Of a stretch of 22,512 nt of DNA, positions 7,255-13,812 are shown in pieces; the first letter of the stretch is position 1, and each line of letters starts with the position of its first letter. This DNA comes from a virus, in the IMG/VR virus record IMGVR_UViG_3300044678_001353, positions 1 through 22,512 of that record; one strand, 5' to 3'. The translations under genes were made by a program, and so were the position numbers. The notes under the pieces are model-generated. The model saw nothing but the letters and a program-made list of their open reading frames with translations, made no database searches and had not been told where the DNA came from.

Positions 7255-7527
7255 ATGATTTCTATTCCGGTCGAGGCTCTTTCCACTGACATGGAAGATG
7301 GCCAACAGGCCATGCCTGAAGTGGGTGATGAAGTGGTTCTCGACGATGTTCGCGGTGTTCTCAAGAAGCTCGATAACGGCGAAGCTTATGTCGAGATTCG
7401 GAGCGTGAACGGTATGCCCGCTGAGTACGAAAACAAGAGCGAGAAGGCCATGGCTTCCAAGGAGCCTATGGACGAAAAGGGTATGCGTAAGATGGTTGAT
7501 GAGTACGACAGCGAGATGGAGTCCTAA
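7255..7527 (+). CDS. Small acidic protein downstream of capsid gene (possible decoration or assembly factor)
   Basis: 90 residues from ATG 7255. The frame is open back to ATG 7132 (131 residues), but the extra part is Cys/His-rich without resemblance to a domain and contains the 34-base stem-loop. GAAGAGG at 7231-7237 lies 17 bases before ATG 7255, rather far for a ribosome site. The sequence has a beta-rich core (ISIPVEALST, VGDEVVLDDVRGVLKKLDNG, AYVEIRSVNG) like a small barrel, then an acidic Lys/Glu/Met-rich tail. I do not recognise a named family. The position after the major capsid gene fits a head decoration or stabilising protein, by inference only. Confidence 0.72.
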   Translation: MISIPVEALSTDMEDGQQAMPEVGDEVVLDDVRGVLKKLDNGEAYVEIRSVNGMPAEYENKSEKAMASKEPMDEKGMRKMVDEYDSEMES

Positions 7528-7528
7528 C

Positions 7529-7783
7529 ATGCCGATCTATACCTTCGAGAACAATGGTCAGTCCATCGAGCATATCGCTCCGATGGGTACTGACTCTGTT
7601 GTCCTTGATGGGAAGCGGTGGAACAGGCAACCGGTGGCCCGCTTCGGGGTCACCGGCTTTGCCCGAGAAGCCGAACTCAAGGACAAGGTGAAGCAGGGAT
7701 TCAGCCGGATGGAAGACCGTCAGGGTTCCCGCTTTGAAAGCACTTTCACAAAGAATCAAATTCGGAAGATCTGGGATATATGA
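7529..7783 (+). CDS. Small conserved phage protein (MPIYTFE start)
   Basis: 84 residues. ATG 7529 is chosen over an in-frame ATG at 7496 because a GGAG site at 7518-7521 is correctly spaced and the upstream start would overlap the previous gene. The N-terminus MPIYTFENNGQSIEHIAPMG resembles the start of small FmdB-type zinc-ribbon proteins but lacks all their cysteines. The rest is basic, with ARFGVTGFAREAELKDKVKQ and a Phe/Lys-rich end KNQIRKIWDI. Function unknown. The stop overlaps the next ATG (ATGA). The FmdB resemblance is a weak impression. Confidence 0.8.
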   Translation: MPIYTFENNGQSIEHIAPMGTDSVVLDGKRWNRQPVARFGVTGFAREAELKDKVKQGFSRMEDRQGSRFESTFTKNQIRKIWDI

Positions 7784-8046
7784 GTATTGATGCAAATCTC
7801 GCAACTGAGTATTCGATGGGGGTCGCGGGCTTCGCTCTCGTGACGGCCACGACACTGACCACTGGCCCGTTTGTGGCGATTACCACGGTTGCCCCTACCA
7901 CCTTTACTTCGATCACTGGTAACAACATCACTGGCACTTGGCCATCAGTGACTATCCCTGCTGGCATCACGCTTCCTGGACCGATCCAGAGCTTCCAGCT
8001 TACTGGTGGTCAGGTGATCGCGTTCAACGGAGTGATCAACTCTTAA
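7780..8046 (+). CDS. Small beta-rich probable virion protein
   Basis: 88 residues; it starts on the stop codon of the previous gene (ATGA at 7780-7783). It is almost free of charged residues after the first 12 and is rich in Thr, Ile, Val and Gly (FVAITTVAPTTFTSITGNNI, then PAGITLPGPIQSFQLTGGQV). That profile is typical of small phage surface or decoration proteins. No signal peptide is seen. I recognise similar short 'FTSITGN...PAG' proteins in other phages but no established function. Confidence 0.8.
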   Translation: MSIDANLATEYSMGVAGFALVTATTLTTGPFVAITTVAPTTFTSITGNNITGTWPSVTIPAGITLPGPIQSFQLTGGQVIAFNGVINS

Positions 8047-8050
8047 GCCT

Positions 8051-8311
8051 GTGACGCTGGCTCTTGGAACAAGACTGGTATCGAATGGAGGTGGCGGATC
8101 AGTCACCCCAATCGATCCGCCTGTTTTGCGCCGAGTCCTTGTTACAGATCAAACCGAAGAGCCAATCGTTTTGGAGTTCAATCCCGGAGATCCAATAACA
8201 TACTTGTGTGCATCTCTTGGAACTTACGATGTTATCTCACTTGAGGGCGGTACACTGCCCATTAACCTTTTAACCGAAGCATCAGACAAATTCATTCTAA
8301 CAGTTAACTGA
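8051..8311 (+). CDS. Hypothetical beta-rich protein, GTG start
   Basis: 86 residues from GTG 8051, four bases after the previous stop; there is no ATG choice near the start. Gly-rich N-terminus (LVSNGGGGSVTPIDPPVL), then RRVLVTDQTEEPIVLEFNPG and a beta-rich end. The stop TGA is followed after one base by the ATG of the fibre gene. It is A/T-richer than the capsid region. It could be a fibre-attachment or head-decoration protein, but nothing in the sequence decides this. Confidence 0.68.
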   Translation: MTLALGTRLVSNGGGGSVTPIDPPVLRRVLVTDQTEEPIVLEFNPGDPITYLCASLGTYDVISLEGGTLPINLLTEASDKFILTVN

Positions 8312-8312
8312 T

Positions 8313-10073
8313 ATGGCAGACGTAAAGATTACAGCACTAACGGTATTAACCGCCGCTGACCCGATTAACGACGCTATCCCTATCGTTGATGTCAGCGATA
8401 ACTCGATGGCGGCATCTGGAACCACAAAGAGGATTAGCGTTAATAACATCCTCGGAGCATCCGGCACCGCCACCCTCGCCAGCGCCACCATCACCGGCGA
8501 TCTGACGGTGGATACAAATACGTTGAAGGTAGTCTCCTCAACAGACAGTATTGGCGTTGGATTTACTCCGAGCGCGTGGGCTGGTGGTCGAAAAGCGATT
8601 CAGATTGGGAGTCCAGCTCAAATTGTTTCGTCCGATCTGACTCTTGAGATTGGATCAAATTGGTGGAACGACGGAACCAATTACAAGTACACGGTAAACA
8701 ACCCTGCTTGTTTGTATGCCCCGAGCAACGGAAGCCACGTTTGGTATAACGCTCCGTCTGGTTTTGCTGCTGGAACCACCATTGGGTGGAACACGTTGAT
8801 GACCCTGAACTCTACGGGGCTGGGCGTGGGGGTTGCGAGTCCGGCTCAGAAACTTGATGTCGATGGAAACATCCGGATGTCTGGAGTATCTGGAGGGACA
8901 CGCTATTTGCTGCTCAACGCTGACAACACTTACACTGGAAGCCTTACGATCCAGTCCGGTGGTGGGTCTTCCAGTTTTGGAGCTGCCACTATTCTCTACG
9001 GGAACAGTCATGCGACGTACCCCGGTGGTGTTTGGATCGGTCGAAGCAGCGGCTCGACTGGCCCGATCATGTTCGGCACAGGAGGCATCACACCATCGAC
9101 CATTCAAATGACGCTGGACTCCTCCGGCAACGTCGGCGTGGGGGTTACGCCGAGTGCGTGGAATAACTCATACAACGTCCTTGAAATCGGTCAGAATGGT
9201 TCGATTTCCGGTCGCACAGCGACGAACAACCAAGTTGACATCGTTTCAAACGGTTATCGCGAGGCTGGCGGCGCTTGGGTTTACAAGCTGGCTACATCGA
9301 ATGCTGCCGCTCGTTATTTGATTGATGGAAGTGTTGGAGGGCATTTTTGGTACAGTGGTGTCGCTGGAACGGCTGGTAATACCATTGCTGGTTTCTCGGC
9401 GGCTTCGATGACGCTCACGACGGGTGGCGATCTGTTGGTGGGGACGACGAGTGGAACTTACCACACGTTTCGCAAGAATGTCGCAACAGATGTTGGAAAT
9501 GTGGTTTTTGAAATTCAAGGAACCGGTGGAGGTACTAGTTCAATTTACTATAGCGTTTCTGGCTACAATGCGAATGCGGCCAACGCAGCATCAAAGTTTG
9601 GCCGAGATGGTGTTACTCTCCGGTCGATCAACGCTGGTGGAACCGTTAACGCTTCGGGTGCCGACTATGCTGAATACATGGTCAAATGCTCCGACTTCGT
9701 TCTGGCGAAGGGCGATGTCGCTGGTATCGACGCAAACGGCAAGCTGACCAACGTGTTTGCTGATGCTGTTTCGTTCGTTGTGAAATCGACTGATCCTTCC
9801 TACGTCGGAAACGACAAGTGGGGAGTTGATCTTGAAGGTGATGCGCTTGAAGCCGCTCGCCAGCTTGTGGACCGCATCGCGTTTGCTGGTCAGGTTCCTG
9901 TCAACGTGACTGGAGCTAAGGCTGGTGACTACATCGTGCCGGTTGTCAATGGCACCGGAATCAAAGGTCAGGCTGTCAGCAATCCGACTTTTGAACAGTA
10001 TCAACTGGCCGTCGGTAAGGTCATCAGCATCGACGCTGATGGCCGTGCGCGGATCATCGTCAAAGTCGCCTAA
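8313..10073 (+). CDS. Tail fibre / host-recognition protein
   Basis: 586 residues. Residues 1-50 are an N-terminal segment with a 'D-x-IPIVDVSDNS' core, common in phage fibres and probably the particle-attachment part. The shaft has repeated fibre units: 'SIGVGFTPSAW' at about 79-89 and 'NVGVGVTPSAW' at 273-283, each followed by an 'IQIGS'/'LEIGQ' turn; 'GLGVGVASPAQKLDVDGN' is of similar type. The C-terminal domain (from about 449) starts with GADYAEYMVKCSD and contains LAKGDVAGID and VGKVISIDADGRARIIVKVA. The GADYAEY signature resembles the C-terminal Peptidase_G2 type auto-processing or trimerisation domain of phage appendages; this is my recollection, not a search. Probably binds the host surface. 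There is no Shine-Dalgarno site. Confidence 0.85.
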   Translation: MADVKITALTVLTAADPINDAIPIVDVSDNSMAASGTTKRISVNNILGASGTATLASATITGDLTVDTNTLKVVSSTDSIGVGFTPSAWAGGRKAIQIGSPAQIVSSDLTLEIGSNWWNDGTNYKYTVNNPACLYAPSNGSHVWYNAPSGFAAGTTIGWNTLMTLNSTGLGVGVASPAQKLDVDGNIRMSGVSGGTRYLLLNADNTYTGSLTIQSGGGSSSFGAATILYGNSHATYPGGVWIGRSSGSTGPIMFGTGGITPSTIQMTLDSSGNVGVGVTPSAWNNSYNVLEIGQNGSISGRTATNNQVDIVSNGYREAGGAWVYKLATSNAAARYLIDGSVGGHFWYSGVAGTAGNTIAGFSAASMTLTTGGDLLVGTTSGTYHTFRKNVATDVGNVVFEIQGTGGGTSSIYYSVSGYNANAANAASKFGRDGVTLRSINAGGTVNASGADYAEYMVKCSDFVLAKGDVAGIDANGKLTNVFADAVSFVVKSTDPSYVGNDKWGVDLEGDALEAARQLVDRIAFAGQVPVNVTGAKAGDYIVPVVNGTGIKGQAVSNPTFEQYQLAVGKVISIDADGRARIIVKVA

Positions 10074-10084
10074 TCCATACCACC

Positions 10085-10501
10085 ATGATTACCATCAACT
10101 GGATCATCGAACGCCTTCTCGTTAAGCCGACCGAAGGCACTCTCACGGACGTCGTTATCACCGCCGATTGGCGTTGCAACGGCACCGATGGCACCTACAG
10201 CGGCACCTGCTACGGCAGCGCGTCGTTTCAGCCGCCGTCTGGTTCGTTCACGCCTTACGATCAACTGACCGAAGCTCAAGTCTTGAGCTGGTGCTTCGCG
10301 AATGGCGTCGATAAGACTTCCATCGAAGCCAACGTCACCGCGCAGATCGAGAACCAGATCAACCCGCCGATCATCGCTCCCCCGCTGCCGTGGTTACCGC
10401 CGGTGGAAATCGTCCCGCCGATGTTGCCGCAGGTGGAGCCGGTTTTGGTTGGCCCCGATGTTGACGGTGAAGCTCCGGTCGTTGAAGCTCCGGTCGCCTA
10501 A
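10085..10501 (+). CDS. DUF7936-like phage protein with proline-rich tail
   Basis: 138 residues. The N-terminal 85 residues hold TEGTLTDVVITADWRCNGTD, then TYSGTCYGSASFQPPSGSFT and LTEAQVLSWCFANGVDKTS. Phage proteins with the pattern 'V-x-x-AxWRC-x-x-x-DG-x-Y-x-G-x-x-YG ... P-x-x-x-x-FTPYxQLTE-x-Q-V-x-x-W' belong, as I remember, to a domain of unknown function (DUF7936). They are often found beside fibre genes. Residues 88-138 are Pro/Val-rich and probably extended. Role unknown; the context suggests a tail- or fibre-linked accessory. A stop-start gap of one base links it to the next gene. Confidence 0.78.
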   Translation: MITINWIIERLLVKPTEGTLTDVVITADWRCNGTDGTYSGTCYGSASFQPPSGSFTPYDQLTEAQVLSWCFANGVDKTSIEANVTAQIENQINPPIIAPPLPWLPPVEIVPPMLPQVEPVLVGPDVDGEAPVVEAPVA

Positions 10502-10502
10502 T

Positions 10503-10655
10503 ATGGAAATCATCGTCAAGCTGACTCAAGAACAAGCCAACGGTTTGCTGCAACTCATCGACATTGCGGTCAAAGCTGGTGGCATTCAGAACGCAAAAGT
10601 TGCTCTGCCGCTTGTTGACCTAATCGTCAACGCTGCTCAACCTAAATCCGAGTAA
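10503..10655 (+). CDS. Small hypothetical protein, 50 residues
   Basis: ATG 10503 to TAA 10655; the same frame is open upstream but only as a shadow of the previous gene. The protein is a short amphipathic two-helix peptide (EIIVKLTQEQANGLLQLIDI, then VALPLVDLIVNAA). No membrane segment is strong. Its stop overlaps the next start (TAATG). It is the first of a run of very small genes. Function not recognised. Confidence 0.68.
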   Translation: MEIIVKLTQEQANGLLQLIDIAVKAGGIQNAKVALPLVDLIVNAAQPKSE

Positions 10656-10825
10656 TGCAAACCGATACCAACAGCAACAGTGGGGTTGGAATCTCTCTGG
10701 CTACCGCTGCCGCTGCTGGTGCGGTTTCTTTGCTTCCTCAGCTAACACAGTGGTTCCAGTTTGGGGCCGCTGTGTTGGCTTTTGTCGCTGCCGCAATTGG
10801 ACTCTGGAAAGCTCTAAAGAAATGA
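10655..10825 (+). CDS. Small membrane protein, holin-like
   Basis: 56 residues, from ATG 10655 (overlapping the previous TAA) to TGA 10825. A polar N-terminus (MQTDTNSNSG) precedes one or two hydrophobic segments (about 11-28 and 35-50), a short Gln/Trp turn (PQLTQWFQF) and a basic end (LWKALKK). This charge pattern and size fit a small phage holin or antiholin; with the next gene it forms a likely holin pair. No named family recognised. The gene is too short for most gene callers. The stop overlaps the next start (ATGA). Confidence 0.66.
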   Translation: MQTDTNSNSGVGISLATAAAAGAVSLLPQLTQWFQFGAAVLAFVAAAIGLWKALKK

Positions 10826-11001
10826 ACTGGAAAACTACTCTTGCCGGTGTTGGTGCAATCATGGTCGCCGTGGGTGGAGCGTTGAAAGCTCTGTTTGACG
10901 GCGACCCGTCCACCAACATTGATCTCGCTGCGACCATTGCCGCTGTGACGGTTGGCTTTGGTTTGATCGCTGCCAAAGACGCAGACAAGAAACCCAAGTG
11001 A
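10822..11001 (+). CDS. Small membrane protein, holin-like (MNWKTTLAG type)
   Basis: 59 residues; ATG 10822 overlaps the stop of the preceding membrane protein. There are two hydrophobic segments, roughly 7-24 (LAGVGAIMVAVGGALKAL) and 36-51 (AATIAAVTVGFGLIAA), split by a short polar loop with FDGDPSTN. The end is charged (KDADKKPK). Small phage proteins starting MNWKTTLAG with 'FDGDP' and 'GxGLIAAKD' are familiar as putative holins, as I remember them. A holin opens the inner membrane at lysis time. The alternative is a membrane protein of unknown role. It is followed by a GTG-started ORF that overlaps its stop. Confidence 0.72.
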   Translation: MNWKTTLAGVGAIMVAVGGALKALFDGDPSTNIDLAATIAAVTVGFGLIAAKDADKKPK

Positions 11002-11171
11002 ACTGGATCTACCAGATCCTGAAGGCCCTGCTGGACTGGTTCCGAGAAACACCACCCACCAACATTCAACATGGAAAAGCACCCGAGGATCTCAAGAACG
11101 GTCTGGCTGATCGTATTGCTGGACTGCCTGGGTTGCCAAGTGACAAAGGTGGTAATGGTCCCGCACGGTGA
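10998..11171 (+). CDS. Small amphipathic protein with GTG start
   Basis: 57 residues: GTG 10998 overlaps the holin stop (GTGA), stop TGA 11169-11171. The N-terminus is an amphipathic or membrane-facing helix (MNWIYQILKALLDWFRETPP). A polar middle (NIQHGKAPEDLKNGLADRIA) and a Gly/Pro-rich end follow. Its last 101 bases overlap the lipoprotein gene in a second frame. It has the length and place expected of an inner-membrane partner of an outer-membrane lipoprotein (spanin-like), but the hydrophobic stretch is short, so this is speculative. Coupled overlaps on both sides argue that it is real. Confidence 0.55.
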   Translation: MNWIYQILKALLDWFRETPPTNIQHGKAPEDLKNGLADRIAGLPGLPSDKGGNGPAR

Positions 11172-11289
11172 ACCAGTGATGCTCGCAAAACCAGTGAAAG
11201 CCAGCGTGTACGCTTTTGACCAAGACAAGAAGCTTGTCGGGCCGTCCAAAGTGACGCTCCCGGCTGGCTGGTACGTTCTCCCAAAGTAA
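11071..11289 (+). CDS. Small phage lipoprotein, possible outer-membrane spanin
   Basis: 72 residues: a basic N-terminus (KHPRISR), a hydrophobic stretch VWLIVLLDCLGC and then Q. The likely lipidation Cys is C22 in LGC, an imperfect lipobox because of the preceding DC. The mature part is beta-rich (KVVMVPHGEPVMLAKPVKAS, then GPSKVTLPAGWYVLPK). Lipoproteins with 'VVMVPHGEPVMLA...VTLPAGWYVLP' are a recurring small phage type in my memory. The gene starts inside, and in a different frame from, the 57-residue gene, the layout typical of overlapping spanin pairs. No endolysin lies next to it. There is no Shine-Dalgarno site at ATG 11071. Confidence 0.7.
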   Translation: MEKHPRISRTVWLIVLLDCLGCQVTKVVMVPHGEPVMLAKPVKASVYAFDQDKKLVGPSKVTLPAGWYVLPK

Positions 11290-11308
11290 CCCATAGCCAA
11301 TTCTCACT

Positions 11309-11749
11309 ATGTCGATGACAAATGCCGCAGAGGCGGAAATCCTTGATCTCATATTCCTAAACTCCGATTGGGCAAACATCGGAAACGCTACCGGAATCAG
11401 AGGTTCTACATCCGCTGGATCTTTCTTCATCAGCCTGCACACCGCAGACCCCGGAGAAGCAGGGAATCAAAACACCAATGAGGCAAACTATACCGGATAT
11501 GCTCGAATTGCAGTGGCCCGCTCAGCATCTGGATTTACGCTCTCGACATCCACGATCAGCAACTTTGCCCTTGTTCAGTTTGCTCAATGCACCGGTGGCA
11601 CCAACACCCTGACGCATTTTGGAATTGGCACCGACTTGTCCGGTGCTGGAAACCTCATCTTCAAGGGATCGCTAACGTCTTCCCTTTCAGTTTCCACCGG
11701 TATTCAACCGCAGTTCGCCGCAGGTGCGCTGACTGTTACCGTTGATTGA
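11309..11749 (+). CDS. Tail-associated protein (LHTADPGEAG type)
   Basis: 146 residues. It contains SFFISLHTADPGEAG, TNEANYTGYARIAVARSASG, the 'FAQCTGGTNTLTHFGIG' stretch and the C-terminal 'GIQPQFAAGALTVTVD'. Phage proteins with this 'LHTADPGEAG...NEAxYTGYARxxVARS' pattern are commonly labelled as tail or fibre proteins, though their structural place is unclear to me. It is beta-rich, without a signal peptide. A second ATG at 11315 is an alternative start (MSMTN). There is a 19-base gap before it and no Shine-Dalgarno site. Confidence 0.75.
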   Translation: MSMTNAAEAEILDLIFLNSDWANIGNATGIRGSTSAGSFFISLHTADPGEAGNQNTNEANYTGYARIAVARSASGFTLSTSTISNFALVQFAQCTGGTNTLTHFGIGTDLSGAGNLIFKGSLTSSLSVSTGIQPQFAAGALTVTVD

Positions 11750-11753
11750 TCAT

Positions 11754-11891
11754 GTGGACTACTTCTGCCCACATTGCTTGAGGCCATTATGGCCAACAGA
11801 TGAGGATGCTCAAAGCATCTGCGAAGAGCATCCAGATGGAGTTCCGCAAGCTGATTTAGTTCCACGCAACCCTAAAATTGAGGAGGAATAA
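11754..11891 (+). CDS. Tiny zinc-ribbon-like protein, GTG start
   Basis: 45 residues: GTG 11754 to TAA 11889-11891. It begins (M)DYFCPHCLRPLWPTDEDAQ, then SICEEHPDGV and an acidic end. A CxxC knuckle (CPHC) with a later C-x-x-H makes a four-ligand zinc-binding site possible. It fills the gap between two longer genes, and its stop overlaps the next ATG (TAATG at 11889-11893), as elsewhere in this genome. The start has no Shine-Dalgarno site and an in-frame TTG at 11742 is possible. Function unknown. Too short for usual callers. Confidence 0.52.
   Translation: MDYFCPHCLRPLWPTDEDAQSICEEHPDGVPQADLVPRNPKIEEE
11880..11886 (+). promoter_or_regulatory. Strong Shine-Dalgarno site
   Basis: GAGGAGG ends 4 bases before ATG 11891. 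It is the closest to the anti-Shine-Dalgarno consensus in the window, and fixes the start of the following virion-like protein. Confidence 0.75.
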
Positions 11892-12739
11892 TGGGTTTCA
11901 CCGGAATAGTATCGCTCGCCGAAGCACCGACCTGGCAGTCGTTCTTCTTCAAGACAAGCTCTCCAGCAGGAGTCGCAGGACGCTGGTACGACGCAGCCGT
12001 CGGGGCAGGCATCCCAGTCTATCAGGCCTACGTCGGCCAACAGTACGAAGCCACTCTCCTCATAGGTGAGTCCAATCGAGGAATCTACACAGGCCCAACA
12101 CCATCGGCAGGCCAGACCAAACACCTCTTCGCACTCTCAGCAGGAACATCCACAGCATCAGTCCCATTGACCATGCTGCTGGCCGACTACCTCATGTTCT
12201 ATCCGCTGATCGACATGGATTCGCTCGATCCGCAGGACATGATCAACCCGGTCAGCATATCTAGGTACACCTCAGGTGAAGGCGTCCAAGCCTACCTCGT
12301 TGTCGCAGCTCCAATGAGTTCAAGTGGAACAGTCACCGTCACCTACACCAACAGCCAAGGAACAGCCAACAGGACAAGCACATTCGGAATCGCTTCAACC
12401 GGAACCATTGGGAGAATCGCAAACAACATCAACTCAACCTTGGACGCAGGAGCAGCATCACCATTCATCCCGCTCGACAACGGAGACAAAGGTATCCGAA
12501 GCATCCAAAGAGTCACCTGCAACGCCAGCATGGGCGGTTTCTGCCACATCGTTTTGGTCAAACCGCTTGCAACTCATGTGATTCGAGAGCAGAACACCGA
12601 GGCAGAAACTGTGTTCTTCACGCACAAAGCCAACTGCGTACAAATCCAAAACAACTCCTACTTGAACTTTTTGATACTCAACAATACCTCTTCATCTCCT
12701 GCACCGCTGAGGGGATTCCTGCAATTCACCTGGAACTAA
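11891..12739 (+). CDS. Virion-like protein, first of a paralogous pair
   Basis: 282 residues, rich in Ser, Thr, Ala and Gly. Shared landmarks with the next gene, in the same order: AGRWYD at 29-34, a TKHLFALSAGTSTASVP stretch, 'SRYTSGEGVQAYLVV' with TVTVTYTNSQGTANRTS, and 'SPFIPLDNGDKGIRSIQRVT' (in the partner 'GPFLPMASGDTGVSNVANVT'). A beta-rich shape suggests a structural or surface role. The two may form a hetero-oligomer or be alternative receptor-binding proteins. I do not recognise a named family. The best ribosome site in the window precedes it, which suggests strong translation. Confidence 0.8.
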   Translation: MGFTGIVSLAEAPTWQSFFFKTSSPAGVAGRWYDAAVGAGIPVYQAYVGQQYEATLLIGESNRGIYTGPTPSAGQTKHLFALSAGTSTASVPLTMLLADYLMFYPLIDMDSLDPQDMINPVSISRYTSGEGVQAYLVVAAPMSSSGTVTVTYTNSQGTANRTSTFGIASTGTIGRIANNINSTLDAGAASPFIPLDNGDKGIRSIQRVTCNASMGGFCHIVLVKPLATHVIREQNTEAETVFFTHKANCVQIQNNSYLNFLILNNTSSSPAPLRGFLQFTWN

Positions 12740-12740
12740 C

Positions 12741-13625
12741 ATGGGCTTCTCTTCAATGGATGATCTCATCAACGAGATCACGACAAATGGAAAGTTCAAT
12801 CGAACCGATTGGAACAAGATCACCGGTGCGGCTGCGTACACCGCAGGACGGTGGTATGATTTCAGCGGCTTAGCCGGAAGCCCAGTCGCAAACGCATTCA
12901 CTGGAACCGCTTTGGCTTGGAAAAGCTGCGACGAAACTACCGGGAACGGCACTCAGATATTTGGAATTCGCCACGGTGGAAACGTCAGCCCGGATACCAA
13001 GCACATCCTTAACGTCTCGGCTGTCACTGGCGTTGCCACCGGCGTTCCGGCTCAACTCATGCTGGTCGATCTTCAGGGTTATTGGCCCGGCATTTCTACC
13101 GCCGTAGCCACCGCCCAGACGCTTACCGGAACTCCCACGCTTCGATATACGAATGGTGCTGGTTGTAGGCTGTTTTTTGTTCAAAACGTTACTTCTGGTG
13201 CCACCGCTCATAACATCAGCTTGAGCTACTCGAACACCACTCCCACATCGGGCAGAAATATGCCGGTCACCGTTTCGATGATCGTATCTGCGATTGCAGG
13301 CCACATATCCCATTCTGGAACTTCCGCAAACAATTACGGACCATTCCTTCCTATGGCTTCGGGAGATACCGGAGTTTCAAATGTGGCAAACGTCACTTTC
13401 TCAGCGGCATCTGGTGCCGGTTCTGGTGCCCTCTGCCTTGCCCGACCGCTGCTGACTCTTCCGATTACCACGGCTTCAGTGGCTGCTGAACGTGATCTTC
13501 TCAACCAGTTGCCAAGCCTTCCTCGTGTGATGGATGGAGCTTGTCTTGTCTGGCTCTATTTCGCTGGAGCAGCAACCGCTGCTGCCAGCAACTTCTATGG
13601 CGGAATCGAAGTCGGTTGGGGATGA
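12741..13625 (+). CDS. Virion-like protein, second of a paralogous pair
   Basis: 294 residues, starting one base after the first paralogue's stop (TAACATG). The N-terminus MGFSSMDDLINEITTNGKFN and RTDWNKITGA precede AGRWYD at 35-40. Then comes TKHILNVSAVTGVATGVPA, a 'TLRYTNGAGCRLFFVQNVTS' stretch and the partner-like GPFLPMASGDTGVSNVANVT. The C-terminus is LNQLPSLPRVMDGACLVWLY followed by a small hydrophobic FAGAATAAASNFYGG and EVGWG. Beta-rich; similar proteins occur in environmental phages as unannotated structural candidates, from memory. A virion function is inferred from context. Confidence 0.82.
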   Translation: MGFSSMDDLINEITTNGKFNRTDWNKITGAAAYTAGRWYDFSGLAGSPVANAFTGTALAWKSCDETTGNGTQIFGIRHGGNVSPDTKHILNVSAVTGVATGVPAQLMLVDLQGYWPGISTAVATAQTLTGTPTLRYTNGAGCRLFFVQNVTSGATAHNISLSYSNTTPTSGRNMPVTVSMIVSAIAGHISHSGTSANNYGPFLPMASGDTGVSNVANVTFSAASGAGSGALCLARPLLTLPITTASVAAERDLLNQLPSLPRVMDGACLVWLYFAGAATAAASNFYGGIEVGWG

Positions 13626-13812
13626 TTCATGTCCCTCAAACAAAACACGACGATACTCTGCCAGTTACCGCTTAGACAAAGAGGCGGTGACCCCGGTTCG
13701 TTGCGTTCAATGTGGGGGCGCACAGATCTCAGAAATCAAAGCGCGGGAGAAGGCATCTCATCTCAATTGGCGGCTATTCCGTATGGCCATCTTGATCCTT
13801 CCGCTTGGGTGA
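13597..13812 (+). CDS. Alternative small Cys-pair ORF overlapping neighbouring genes
   Basis: 71-residue alternative to the front part of the next gene. ATG 13597 lies within the end of the second paralogue; the stop TGA 13810-13812 overlaps ATG 13812 of the downstream frame (TGATG), the overlap style used across this genome. It carries a Cys at residue 12 and a CVQCGG knuckle. All seven Arg codons are CGN, as in most of the window, while the competing frame uses AGA three times in the same stretch. It has no clear ribosome site. Only one of the two frames is likely to be fully translated here. Confidence 0.33.
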   Translation: MAESKSVGDDSCPSNKTRRYSASYRLDKEAVTPVRCVQCGGAQISEIKAREKASHLNWRLFRMAILILPLG

